Positions 17,511-26,538 of a stretch of 58,398 bases of DNA are shown piece by piece. The DNA comes from Verrucomicrobiota bacterium (lineage in GTDB: Bacteria; Verrucomicrobiota; Verrucomicrobiia; Limisphaerales; J093): NCBI GenBank assembly GCA_016871715.1, contig VHCO01000018.1, positions 1-58,398 of the forward strand, written 5' to 3'. The translations under genes were made by a program, and so were the position numbers. The notes below the pieces were generated by a model. That model had not been told where the DNA came from, made no database searches, and saw only the letters and a program-made list of their open reading frames with translations. Numbering within the stretch: the first letter of the stretch is position 1; each line of letters opens with the position of its first letter.

Positions 17511-18905
17511 ATGAACACCAAAGACCTGATTCGGCTCGGCGTGCCGCCCGGGGAAGCCACCCGGCGCGGGATCGAGTTCATTTCGCGCTATATCCTCAAG
17601 GGACTTGACAAGTCTAAGCTGCCCGAGGCCGTGGCCGCGATGGTGGCCAACCCGGGGGCATATCTCGAGGACGAGTTGGGAGGTGAATTCGCTCGCGTCT
17701 TGGCGCGGGCCGATCGTCCCTTGCGACCGGCGGCGGCGCCTTGGCGGCAGTGGGGCGAGGGTCTCGAGCCGGAGTCGGTGAACCAGATGGCGCGGGCGTG
17801 CCAGTTGCCGGTGTCGGTGGCGGGAGCGCTCATGCCAGATGCGCATGTGGGCTACGGCCTGCCCATCGGCGGGGTGCTGGCCACGGATAACGCGGTGATT
17901 CCCTATGCTGTCGGTGTGGACATTGCGTGCCGGATGAAGATGACAGTGTTGGATCTACCGCTGCGCGAGCTCGAGCGCCAGCGGGAGCGGTTGGTCAAGG
18001 CCATCGAAGCCGAGACGCGCTTCGGCGTGGGGGCAACCTTCAAACAGCGCCGGACCCACGCCGTGCTCGACGCGGATTGGTCGGTCAGCCCGATCACCCG
18101 GCAGAACCAGGACCGGGCCTGGGCCCAGCTCGGCACCAGCGGCAGCGGCAATCACTTCGTCGAGTTCGGCGTTTTCACCTTACACGAGCCGGTGCACGGC
18201 TTGGGCCCGGGCGAGTATGTCGCCTTGCTCAGCCACAGCGGCAGCCGCGGCACCGGCGCGGCCGTGTGCGCGCACTACAGCAAGCTGGCCATGAACCGGC
18301 ATCCCGACTTGCCCAAGGAACACCGGCACTTGGCCTGGCTCGAGCTGGACTCCGCGGAGGGGCAAGAGTATTGGGCGGCGATGGACCTGATGGGTCGCTA
18401 CGCCGCGGCGAACCACGCGCTTATTCATCGGCACTTGGCCCGCCACCTCGGACTCGAAGTGTTGCTCGACGTCGAGAACCACCACAATTTCGCCTGGAAA
18501 GAGCGCCACCTCATCGCGGGGGTCGAGCGCGAGGTGGTCGTGCACCGTAAAGGCGCCACGCCGGCCGGGACGGATGTGCTGGGTATCATTCCCGGTTCAA
18601 TGGCTTCGCCGGGCTTCCTGGTCCGCGGCAAGGGTAACGCCGAGGCTCTCGAGTCCGCCTCACACGGCGCCGGGCGGGTGATGAGCCGCACCAAGGCGCT
18701 CGAGACCTTCGAGTGGGGCAAGGTGAACCGCCTGTTAAAGGAACGAGGCGTGAAGCTCATCTCGGCGGGCTTGGACGAAGTGCCGATGGTCTACAAAGAC
18801 ATTCACACCGTGATGGCGGCTCAGGCCGATCTGGTGTCGGTGCTCGGCCAGTTCGATCCTAAGCTGGTCAAAATGGCGCCGCACGGCGAGCGGCCGGAGG
18901 ACTGA
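17511..18905 (+). CDS. rtcB: RtcB-family RNA-splicing ligase
   Basis: This 464-residue RNA ligase has the RtcB metal and GTP sites: PDAHVGYGLPIGGVLAT, VGVDIACRM, GTSGSGNHFVE, SHSGSRGTG, VENHHNFAW, HRKGATPAG and the guanylylation region SHGAGRVMSR. RtcB joins 2',3'-cyclic phosphate or 3'-phosphate RNA ends to 5'-OH ends using GTP and Mn2+, for RNA repair or tRNA splicing. No archease, RtcA or RtcR gene lies next to it, so it stands alone. Cytoplasmic. A palindromic repeat follows the stop within 50 bases. Confidence 0.95.
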   Translation: MNTKDLIRLGVPPGEATRRGIEFISRYILKGLDKSKLPEAVAAMVANPGAYLEDELGGEFARVLARADRPLRPAAAPWRQWGEGLEPESVNQMARACQLPVSVAGALMPDAHVGYGLPIGGVLATDNAVIPYAVGVDIACRMKMTVLDLPLRELERQRERLVKAIEAETRFGVGATFKQRRTHAVLDADWSVSPITRQNQDRAWAQLGTSGSGNHFVEFGVFTLHEPVHGLGPGEYVALLSHSGSRGTGAAVCAHYSKLAMNRHPDLPKEHRHLAWLELDSAEGQEYWAAMDLMGRYAAANHALIHRHLARHLGLEVLLDVENHHNFAWKERHLIAGVEREVVVHRKGATPAGTDVLGIIPGSMASPGFLVRGKGNAEALESASHGAGRVMSRTKALETFEWGKVNRLLKERGVKLISAGLDEVPMVYKDIHTVMAAQADLVSVLGQFDPKLVKMAPHGERPED

Positions 18906-18949
18906 GCGTTCCCTTACTCATGAGTCGCCGAGGTGGACTACCAGGCGAC

Positions 18950-19031
18950 GGGCGGGCGCGCCATCCGCTGCACGCCGCGGTTTCCCAGGTCCACGGCGGT
19001 TGGCGGCGCGCAGCGGAGTGCGCGCCCTACC
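18950..19031. repeat. Palindromic intergenic element 1
   Basis: Two GC-rich arms (about 18950-18978 and 19003-19031) are imperfect inverted copies, with the cores GCGCGCCATCCGCTG and CAGCGGAGTGCGCGC, and enclose about 24 bases. It belongs to the same family as the elements near 23.6, 36.9 and 40.05 kb and is the most diverged. It sits between convergent genes (rtcB and the glycosidase-like gene), where it could also act as a terminator. A smaller GTCGCC/GGCGAC hairpin precedes it. Confidence 0.75.
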
Positions 19032-19060
19032 TGCAAACGGTCGGTTATACCGAGGTTCCG

Positions 19061-21466
19061 TCAGTCCTCCTTTATGAGCCACACCTCCGAGACGCGCGAT
19101 TGCTGGCGCCAGTTGAGGTGGCTCTCTGCCAGCGGGTCAAAGGTCAGGCGCAGCGTGCCACCCTCGAGCAGGTGCGACGGCACGGGGAACTCCTTAAACT
19201 GACCGATTTCCTTGCCGTAAACGGTGGGGCTCGCCAGTTCGCCGTTGAGCCGAAGTTTCACCTCGCCGTAGCCCGTGAGGCGGACGCGGTAGCGCGCCGT
19301 GGGCTCGAGGTGCTCGTACACGAGGGCCGCGGGCCAGTCCATGCTCGTCTGCCAAGAAAGCCGCGTGCGGCTCAGGCCCTCCTGCCACCACCAAAAGCCG
19401 GGCACCACCGTGCGTTCGAGGAGGGGATCGAGGTTGCTGGCGCCGTTCCGGAGCACGCGTGGCGATTTGCCGACGTGGCCGACCTCGTCATAGAAGCTGC
19501 CCGGGCCTGGGTGTTCCCAGCGGCGGATCGCCTCGAGGGCCCGAGCCCGCTCGGCTTCGTCCGGCAAAGCGCGGATGCGTTGAAACTCGTCCTCGAGCCA
19601 CCAACGGTTGTTGAGCGGGTAATCCACAAAGTCCAAGATGGCGCCGCGCTCGGCGCCGCTGGCCTGGTGCTTGGGCACGCTGGTCTGCAGTTGGACCGAC
19701 TCGAACAAGGCTTGGCACAACGACTCGATTCGGGCCCGCCAAGCGGGTTTCACCGGGTCGGCCACCGCCCGGTTCAGCACCGCTAGCGCGGCCTCGATCG
19801 CAGCGCCAGCCCCTCGAGCGGGTGCGCGGGCCAGCGCCCGGTTGGCCTCCTGTTCCAGAGCCGACTCGTACAACAGCCGGTGCCGCGTGTAGGCGTCGTA
19901 GTAGGCGCGCATCAGGCACAGTTGCCAACGCCAGTCACCCGCCAACTCCGGCGCTTGACCTTCCAACTGTTGCCAGAGCGCGAGGGTGGCATCCACGCCG
20001 CCGTTCCCGGCCAGGGGCCCTTCCCAGTTCCGCTCGAGGGCGAGGATGCCATCGGCGGCCAACTCCGCGACCGGCGATCCGAAGAAGCAACGGGCATATT
20101 CGACCAAGAGCGAACGCGGACTGGCCTCAGGATCCCAGCCCAGCCCGCTCCAGATCGCCTTGTTCACGTCGTCATGAACGCCGTCCGAGTACGTAATGAA
20201 CCCGTCGTCGTGCGGCACCAGCCAGTTCTGAACCCGCTTGTAGAAAGCCGGACGCGGATTGCAGGGCTCGCGGCCCAGGGTGAAGTTGTAGGCGGGGTCC
20301 CACCAAGGCACCGGGTACTGGCAACGAACGGTGTGGGTGATGTCCGGGTAATCGCGTAAACCATACTGGCGGGGCAACCGCGCGCGCGTCTGGGGGATGG
20401 ACGGACTGCTCGGGCCGGCCACCAAACCGCCGAACCACGCCGGCGTATGCTCCCGGATCCAATCGTGCACGTAGTCCACTCGCCGAGAGTTGAAGCCCTG
20501 CAGCGAGAGCCAGACCTTGGCCTGCGGATGATGCGGGGCGAGCAACTGAGCGAGCTCGCGCAAGTAGGGCATGACCAACTCGGGTTCATTGTGGCCCGGG
20601 TCGCCGCCCGGGACAAACACGCCGTTTAACCGCGGGCAATCGCGGAACAACGCAGCGTGCCGATCCAGCGCCGCCGCCCGCAGCGCTTCGTCTTGCAGAT
20701 CGAAGTCCGCCGGGACCCAGATCCAGTAGTCCACGTCGTAGCGCACGCAGATCTCGCTCAACGCGCGATTCATAACCTCGCGCGGCACGCGCAGGTGTGG
20801 GCTGGGACGGGTGTCCTCGAACGGAATGTTCTCGATGCTGTTTGCGCCAAAGAACGTCAACTCGCGGATGTACTGCTCGAATTGGCCCTGGTCCCAGCCG
20901 TCCCAACTGTTCGCCCGGTGGCGGTAGCCCAGTTGATGACCCCGAATCCGCTGGACTGGCGCGCTCGCCAGGTCAAGCCCAGCCGGGAACCGCGCCTGGC
21001 CTCGAACCCACTCGAGTTGGCGCAAGAATTGGCCGACGCCGAACAACGCCCCGCGCCCGTCGGCGCCCGTGATCCAGACGATCGGCGGCTGCGACGCCTG
21101 GGCTGCCACCCGCAGGCGAAAGCCCTCCGGCCGGTTCTCCGGCAGCTCCGCTCCCTCGCGCCGAGGCACCGTCCGGCCCCAGCCCGGATCGGTTGGCCCC
21201 GAGTTCAAGGCAATGACCGGGGCGCCCTCCGGCCACTGGGTCGCAATCGGCCAGCGCAAGCCTGTCCGCCGCTCGACCTCCTCGACCAACACCCGCGCGG
21301 CGGTCGCTTCCGCCGCCGGCCGTTCCCCCGAGCGCACCACAACGGTTGCCCCGGCCAGGTCCAAAGGCGCCGCGGCCGTTGCGGCCGAAGTAACCACCAA
21401 CGCCGTGGCCAGTCCGAACGGGATGCACCAAGCCCCGTGAATGACATTGCGAGTGTGAGTGTTCAT
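19061..21466 (-). CDS. Exported glycoside-hydrolase-like protein with GH67/GH20-type N-terminal domain
   Basis: This 801-residue protein has a signal peptide (MNTHTRNVIHGAWCIPFGLA, ending TSAATAAAP). The next 130 residues resemble the small non-catalytic domain of alpha-glucuronidases and hexosaminidases (AARVLVEEVERRTGLRWP, then GADGRGALFGVGQFLRQLEW). A TIM-barrel-like region follows with ANSIENIPFE, YWIWVPADFD and GVFVPGGDPGHNEPELV; then a helical region and a C-terminal beta domain. I infer an exoglycosidase acting on uronic or amino sugars. The catalytic residues are not certain and the family is not one I can name exactly. No neighbouring gene is co-oriented and close. Confidence 0.7.
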   Translation of the reverse strand: MNTHTRNVIHGAWCIPFGLATALVVTSAATAAAPLDLAGATVVVRSGERPAAEATAARVLVEEVERRTGLRWPIATQWPEGAPVIALNSGPTDPGWGRTVPRREGAELPENRPEGFRLRVAAQASQPPIVWITGADGRGALFGVGQFLRQLEWVRGQARFPAGLDLASAPVQRIRGHQLGYRHRANSWDGWDQGQFEQYIRELTFFGANSIENIPFEDTRPSPHLRVPREVMNRALSEICVRYDVDYWIWVPADFDLQDEALRAAALDRHAALFRDCPRLNGVFVPGGDPGHNEPELVMPYLRELAQLLAPHHPQAKVWLSLQGFNSRRVDYVHDWIREHTPAWFGGLVAGPSSPSIPQTRARLPRQYGLRDYPDITHTVRCQYPVPWWDPAYNFTLGREPCNPRPAFYKRVQNWLVPHDDGFITYSDGVHDDVNKAIWSGLGWDPEASPRSLLVEYARCFFGSPVAELAADGILALERNWEGPLAGNGGVDATLALWQQLEGQAPELAGDWRWQLCLMRAYYDAYTRHRLLYESALEQEANRALARAPARGAGAAIEAALAVLNRAVADPVKPAWRARIESLCQALFESVQLQTSVPKHQASGAERGAILDFVDYPLNNRWWLEDEFQRIRALPDEAERARALEAIRRWEHPGPGSFYDEVGHVGKSPRVLRNGASNLDPLLERTVVPGFWWWQEGLSRTRLSWQTSMDWPAALVYEHLEPTARYRVRLTGYGEVKLRLNGELASPTVYGKEIGQFKEFPVPSHLLEGGTLRLTFDPLAESHLNWRQQSRVSEVWLIKED

Positions 21467-21605
21467 CGGGCTCCATCTCAATCCAGCAACACCCCGCTGG
21501 GCAACTGAATTCCCCCATATTGGAGGGCGGAGCTCCGCGACGCCTTGGTCCCCCTTCGGGCTTCGCATTTCCGATCGCGCGTTTGTGATCGAGGGCTCGT
21601 GGAAC

Positions 21606-22823
21606 TCAGTTCCGGATGGCGTTCACGGCTGCGTCCTGAAAGACGCGCCGCAGATCCGAAGCGTCGCTGTTGGGTAACCTTGCCCGCTGAATCATCAGCA
21701 CCAAGATCAGGTCCTGTTTGGGGTCGGCCCAACTCTGCGTGCCATAGGCGCCACCATGACCGAAGGTGCCGGGCGCCAGCATGGCCGTCACACCCTGCGG
21801 TTCCTTGACGACCTGAAAGCCAAAACCCCAACTCATGCCGTCGGTGAACCCGGTCCTGAGCTCGCCGCTCTGTGTGTGGGTGAGTTGACGCACCGCTTCG
21901 GACGTGAGTAGGCGCTGGCCCTGCCACACACCATCCTGCAACATCATCTGGTAAAAGCGCGCGACGTCCGCCGCAGTCGAGAACAAACCGCCGGCTGGCC
22001 GGGGTGCGCGTTTCCGGTCCGCGAGTTCGCCTTGGATGAACGAGATGCCGATCTCTTCCAGACCGCCGCCAGCCTTGGGCTGGTATGACTTCGCCAACCG
22101 CCGCGCCTGGGCTTCGGTGGGCCAGAAGGTCGTGTCGCTCATCCCCAACGGACGCAACAACCGGCGCTCGAGAAACTCGGCAAACGGCTCGCCGGCGATG
22201 ACCTCGACGATGCGGCCGAGGGTGTTGATGCCGGGGTTGGAATACTCCCACTTGCTGCCGGGTGGGAACCGCAACGGCTGTTGCGAGTAGGCCACCACTT
22301 GCTCGGCCAGGGTCGAGTGCGGGCGCGGCGCCGGCACATCCGTCAAGCCGGACGAATGCGTGAGCAGCTCGCGAATCGTGATGGGGCGCGGCGAGCGGAC
22401 CAAGACCAGCCGCTCGTTGCTGCGCTCGGAGACCAGCCATTGGCCTTTGAACTCGGGCAGGTGTTTCTCGACCGGGTCTGCGACGTTCAGCTTGCCCTCG
22501 TCCTGCAACATTAAAACGGCGACGGCAGCCATCGGCTTGGTCATCGAGGCGATCCAGAACAAGGCGTCCGGACGCATGGGGGCGCCGGTGGCCAGGTCGG
22601 CTTGACCGATCGCGTCCACCCGCAGCACCCGGTCCTGGCGGGCGACGAGCGTGACCGCCCCAGCGATGGTTCGATCGTCCACGAACTGCTGCAGGGCGCG
22701 CGGGACGGTCTCGAGTGCGGTCGCGGCGTCGGCGGCCACCGCCCGCATCGAGGCGAGTAACACCCCAACGCTAGCGAGGAGAATTGCCAGGATCGGAGAC
22801 CGGAATCGGAATCGGGTTTGCAT
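21606..22823 (-). CDS. Serine hydrolase of the class C beta-lactamase fold
   Basis: This 405-residue exported protein (signal MQTRFRFRSPILAILLASVG) has the penicillin-binding-protein-like active site: SxxK in IASMTKPMAA, the tyrosine motif EYSNPG, and HGG in TFGHGGAYG in place of KTG. Family members include esterases, D-aminopeptidases and beta-lactamases, and HGG variants are commonly esterases. The start is ATG at 22823; the upstream in-frame extension is composition noise. Isolated gene on the minus strand between the glycosidase-like gene and the cupin gene. Confidence 0.86.
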   Translation of the reverse strand: MQTRFRFRSPILAILLASVGVLLASMRAVAADAATALETVPRALQQFVDDRTIAGAVTLVARQDRVLRVDAIGQADLATGAPMRPDALFWIASMTKPMAAVAVLMLQDEGKLNVADPVEKHLPEFKGQWLVSERSNERLVLVRSPRPITIRELLTHSSGLTDVPAPRPHSTLAEQVVAYSQQPLRFPPGSKWEYSNPGINTLGRIVEVIAGEPFAEFLERRLLRPLGMSDTTFWPTEAQARRLAKSYQPKAGGGLEEIGISFIQGELADRKRAPRPAGGLFSTAADVARFYQMMLQDGVWQGQRLLTSEAVRQLTHTQSGELRTGFTDGMSWGFGFQVVKEPQGVTAMLAPGTFGHGGAYGTQSWADPKQDLILVLMIQRARLPNSDASDLRRVFQDAAVNAIRN

Positions 22824-22944
22824 GGAGAACAGACTATCGAGAGCGGCGCTAGGCGTCCAATCCTCTCCGGGGCCGGTGCCACACATGCGCCCAGCCGCAA
22901 CCACCGTGGCGCCGTGCCCGCGCGCCATCCCGACACGCCTGGGT

Positions 22945-23349
22945 CTACCGGGATCTGAGCCCGTTCCACGGCGCTTCGCCACTCACATCCACCAACTCGT
23001 AGCCGCCTTCGCCCACACAAGGCGAGAGGACCACCAACAGCCTCGCGGTTTGCGCCCCGACATTGAAGGAGGCGTGGGCCACGTCGGCGCCGATGAACAC
23101 CGCATCGCCGGGCTTGAGCACGCGTTTCTCCTTCTCCAACCACTGCTCGATCTCGCCCGCCATCACATAGATGGTCTCCTCCTGGCGCGGGTGTTTGTGG
23201 AAGTTGTGGCCGAAGCCCGGCTCCAAGGTCACTTCAATCTCGCAAATGCTCTTGGCCTGGGTATCGGACGGCCGGCTGATCCAGCCCATCTCGCCCCAAT
23301 CCAGACGGTCGCGGGTGATTTCTTTGCCAATGACAAACTTGCCGTTCAT
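22945..23349 (-). CDS. Small cupin-domain protein
   Basis: This 134-residue single-domain cupin has motif 1 as HNFHKHPRQEETIYVMAGE and motif 2 around PGDAVFIGADVAHASFN, so it has the usual three His/Glu metal ligands. It probably binds a metal and acts as a sugar or small-acid isomerase, oxygenase or sensor; nothing in the context decides. ATG at 23349 is used; the longer in-frame sequence upstream runs through palindromic repeat DNA and is not coding. Confidence 0.8.
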   Translation of the reverse strand: MNGKFVIGKEITRDRLDWGEMGWISRPSDTQAKSICEIEVTLEPGFGHNFHKHPRQEETIYVMAGEIEQWLEKEKRVLKPGDAVFIGADVAHASFNVGAQTARLLVVLSPCVGEGGYELVDVSGEAPWNGLRSR

Positions 23350-23486
23350 GGTTTGCTTTCGTTCAGGTTGACTCTTCTTTTCTCGACTTGCCGGCCCGGC
23401 CCACGCAGGCCAGCCGTTTCGGCCAGGCTTAACATGGCCTAGCCTACCCGGAATGTGCCCGGGGGTGCAACGCCCTTGCTGTCTTG

Positions 23487-23595
23487 CCCGCCGAACCGCC
23501 CAACCCTTACCCAACGAACCAGGACCACCGGTAGGGCGAGGCTCCCGCCGAGCCGCCCAACCCCTTACCCAAAGAACAAGGACACCGGTAGGGCG
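23487..23595. repeat. Two 52-base direct repeats in tandem
   Basis: Units at about 23487-23538 and 23544-23595 share most bases: each begins CCCGCCGA, continues with CCGCCCAACC(C)TTACCCAA, and ends GGTAGGGCG. The second unit runs straight into palindromic element 2. This looks like serial insertion or duplication of related spacer elements. Confidence 0.7.
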
Positions 23596-23668
23596 CGCAC
23601 TCCGCTGCGCGCCGCAAACCGCGGTGGACACGGGAAGCAACGGCGCGCAGCGGACTGCGCGCCCTACC
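23587..23668. repeat. Palindromic intergenic element 2
   Basis: The arms 23587-23614 and 23641-23668 are near-perfect inverted repeats, with cores GCGCGCACTCCGCTGCGCGC and GCGCGCAGCGGACTGCGCGC, around a 26-base loop containing GTGGACAC. Ends read GGTAGGG and CCCTACC. Same family as elements 1, 3 and 4. It lies in a 415-base gap (23350-23764) that has no gene. Confidence 0.85.
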
Positions 23669-23764
23669 CCCCAGGCTGTAACCTATTCCGGGCTCTCATG
23701 AGGATGCCCGGTCGACCTCGCCCAGCCACCAGACAGGGTCTGCGACCGCCTGCGCCCCGAGCCA

Positions 23765-25252
23765 CTACCGCCTTCGCCTTCGCCCGCGCCATTCCCAGCC
23801 CCATGCCGTCATCACGCCTAAGGCGATCGTTCCCGCCAACAGCCCCAGCGCGACGAGCCCTCCGTGGTCCCAGTAGCCCTTGATCCCCAGAGCCAAAAAC
23901 ACCACGCCCCCCGCGCCGCTGAGCGCCGCCAGCGGCCAACGCATCCGCAGCGCCGGCGGCAGAAATCGCGCATCCGCCCACCAACTGAGCCCGGCGATCA
24001 ACCCGCACGCCAATACGCCTGTGAACAGGTTCGCCGGCGTTAGCAGCACCACCAGAGCCGGCGGGCTCCCGCTCCCCCGCACCAGGTGAAACACCAGACT
24101 CGCCCCCAACACCACCGCGCCGCCCAAGCCCGACCAGGCCAGCGCCCACGCGCGCAGCCGCTTGCCCTGCGCCGCCGCACCGCCCGCATCCCAACCGCGC
24201 ACGATCTCGCGCAGAGTCGGCGGCCCCACCTCGAGTGTGCCGTACAGCGTGCCGAACATGGCTAGGAACGCGCCCACGAAGTACAGCGGCTTGAGCCAGA
24301 TCCCTGCGCCCGTTACGAACTGGGCCTGCAAGGTCAACAGGTTGCTGCCGCTGGGCACCAAGCGTTGCGGACCGAGAACCAGGGCGCCGCAGGCCACGAA
24401 CACCGCGCTGAACACCAGCACCACCACGAAGCTCAGCGTGCAATCCACCAAAGGCGCCCGCAGCCACTGCCGTCCCGGATCAGCCGCGTTCCCGGCCATC
24501 GCCCTGAGGTCCGCCTCGCTCGCCGGTGGCCCACCGGCGCGGCCCCACCCTTTGTTCCGCAAATACGCGGTGTAGGCCAGGTAGTCGTACCCGCCACCGC
24601 CCAGCACGCCCGCATAAGTTGCCAGTTCGACCCAGACCGGCCGCTGCACCAACTCGGCGTGAGCCATCGCCCAGTCCGGATACGCCAATCGCCGCGGCAC
24701 GAAAACCCCCCCCAACAGCTCGAGCCAGTCCGGCTGCAGCAGTGCCAACGAAACGACCACGCACCCCAGCAGGGTGCCCACAATGACCAACTGGATCCGT
24801 TCGAGGCGGGCGTAGCCGCCCAACGCCACCAAGCCCAGCACCAACGCCAGCACCCCTAGACCCCACGCAAAATGGGCAGCCCCACCAAGGGCAGGCTCGG
24901 TGCCGGTCAACCACGCCACCAAGCTGCCCAGTGTCCCGGCGTGAAATCCGACCCAGATCGGAAAGCCGAGCGCCGCCAACACCAGGAACACCCCGGGCAA
25001 CCACCCCCGCGGCCCCGGCAGCGCCATCCACCGCTCGAAGGGATGCACCCCCGTGAGCACCATATGCCGCGCCGTGGCGAAGACCAACCCCCACTTCAGC
25101 GCCAGCACCACCAGAAACAGAAACAACAACCGGTACCCAAACAGCGCCCCGCCCCGGGCCGAAAAGATCAGCTCGCCTGAGCCAATCGTCAGCGACGCCA
25201 ACACCGCCCCTGGGCCAAAGCAGGCAACCCATCCCGCCGGGTTGCGGCTCAT
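23765..25252 (-). CDS. Nramp-family divalent metal transporter homologue
   Basis: This 495-residue integral membrane protein has about 11 hydrophobic segments. The first contains FGPGAVLASLTIGSGELIF, matching the conserved broken helix of Nramp/SLC11 transporters, though the canonical DPGN metal-binding motif is replaced by TIGSGE. It therefore may not carry Mn2+/Fe2+ like MntH and could use another ligand. An Arg-rich C-terminus (RGRRRRR) marks the cytoplasmic end. ATG at 25252 places the start at the family border; in-frame sequence up to 25363 is less likely. Divergent from the dehydrogenase gene at 25358. Confidence 0.78.
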   Translation of the reverse strand: MSRNPAGWVACFGPGAVLASLTIGSGELIFSARGGALFGYRLLFLFLVVLALKWGLVFATARHMVLTGVHPFERWMALPGPRGWLPGVFLVLAALGFPIWVGFHAGTLGSLVAWLTGTEPALGGAAHFAWGLGVLALVLGLVALGGYARLERIQLVIVGTLLGCVVVSLALLQPDWLELLGGVFVPRRLAYPDWAMAHAELVQRPVWVELATYAGVLGGGGYDYLAYTAYLRNKGWGRAGGPPASEADLRAMAGNAADPGRQWLRAPLVDCTLSFVVVLVFSAVFVACGALVLGPQRLVPSGSNLLTLQAQFVTGAGIWLKPLYFVGAFLAMFGTLYGTLEVGPPTLREIVRGWDAGGAAAQGKRLRAWALAWSGLGGAVVLGASLVFHLVRGSGSPPALVVLLTPANLFTGVLACGLIAGLSWWADARFLPPALRMRWPLAALSGAGGVVFLALGIKGYWDHGGLVALGLLAGTIALGVMTAWGWEWRGRRRRR

Positions 25253-25357
25253 CAAGGCCGGCGGCGGCGGGCGAACAGCGGCTTGCGACACGGCCGGGTT
25301 TTCGCCCACACCCGCTGCCCCTGGCAAGACCGAAAGCGTTGCGTTACACTCCGGCCC

Positions 25358-26356
25358 ATGCATGCCCGCGCACGCGTGGTGATCACCGACCTCCTCACCG
25401 AGCCGCTCGATCTCGAACGTCAGGTCCTGGACGACCTCGCCGACCTGGCCGCCTTGAACGCCAACACCGAGGAGGAACTGGTCGGTCGCATCGAAGATGC
25501 CGACGCCCTCATCCTCTACCACAAGCTCACCCTGACCCGGCGCACCCTCGAACGCCTCGAACGCTGCAAACTCATCGTCCGCGGCGGCGTCGGCTTTGAC
25601 AACGTGGACATCGCCGCCGCCCGCCAACGCGCTATCCCTGTCGCCAACGTCCCCGACTACGGCACCGAGGAGGTGGCCGACTCAGCCATCGGCATGATGC
25701 TGGCCCTCACCCGCGGGTTCCATCTCCTCAATCACCGCCTCCAACGGGACCGCGACGCGGACTGGACCCATCGCCACGCCGCCCCGCTGCACCGGCTCCG
25801 GGGCCGCGTCTTCGCCGTGATCGGCCTCGGGCGCATCGGCACCGCTGCGGCACTCCGCGCTAAAGCCCTCGGCATGGACGTCGCCTACTACGACCCCTAT
25901 ATCCCCCGCGGGCGCGACAAAGCCCTCGGCGTCCGCTGCGTGGACACCCTCGACGAGCTGCTAGCCCAGGCCTGCGTGGTGAGCCTGCATTGCCCGCACA
26001 CGCCCGAAACGTTGCACCTGCTCAACCGCCAGACCCTCGCGCGGTTGCCGCGCGGCAGTTACGTCGTCAACACCGCCCGCGGCGCCGTTGTGGATGTGCT
26101 GGCCGTACTCGAAGCCCTCGCCTCCGGCCACCTCGCCGGCGCCGCCATCGACGTCCTCGAACACGAACCGCCTCCGGCCGACCACCCGTTCCTCGCCGCC
26201 TGGCGCGACCCGCAACACCCCGCTCACGACCGCCTGATCTTGAATCCGCACGCCGCCTTCTACTGCGAGCAAGGCTCTCACGACATGCGCGTGAAAAGCA
26301 GCCAGAACATCCGCCGGGTTCTCCTCGGCCAGCCACCCCTCAACGTGGTGAACTAA
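25358..26356 (+). CDS. D-2-hydroxyacid dehydrogenase (CtBP-like)
   Basis: This 332-residue NAD-dependent dehydrogenase has the catalytic Arg in VNTARGAVVD, the later Glu near VLEHEPP and the His in LNPHAAFYCE. The Rossmann motif is VIGLGRIGTAAALRAKALGMD and the substrate loop is IVRGGVGFDNVD. The layout is that of the C-terminal-binding-protein subgroup. It should interconvert a 2-keto acid and a D-2-hydroxy acid. A TACACT box at 25345-25350 lies 7 bases before the ATG, so the message may be leaderless. Confidence 0.88.
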   Translation: MHARARVVITDLLTEPLDLERQVLDDLADLAALNANTEEELVGRIEDADALILYHKLTLTRRTLERLERCKLIVRGGVGFDNVDIAAARQRAIPVANVPDYGTEEVADSAIGMMLALTRGFHLLNHRLQRDRDADWTHRHAAPLHRLRGRVFAVIGLGRIGTAAALRAKALGMDVAYYDPYIPRGRDKALGVRCVDTLDELLAQACVVSLHCPHTPETLHLLNRQTLARLPRGSYVVNTARGAVVDVLAVLEALASGHLAGAAIDVLEHEPPPADHPFLAAWRDPQHPAHDRLILNPHAAFYCEQGSHDMRVKSSQNIRRVLLGQPPLNVVN

Positions 26357-26538
26357 GCGAACCCCGTCCGCGATCGCCCCAGCGCCAGCCGGTGGCCGCG
26401 TGCCGGACAGATCCCACCGTGATGGTATACCGCGTTGATAGAGACGCGTCTAAAGGCGGAGATGCAGTATTGGGCGACAGAACCGGCACTTTTTGCTTAC
26501 ACCGGCGCAGGCAACGCCTCTATACTCCTTCGCATCGC

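Noticed and set aside
22945..23640. A longer reading frame upstream of the cupin gene coding for GAQRSARPTG-like sequence
   Set aside because: This part lies over palindromic element 2 and the tandem repeats. The peptide is a by-product of the repeat and the cupin domain starts at 23349.
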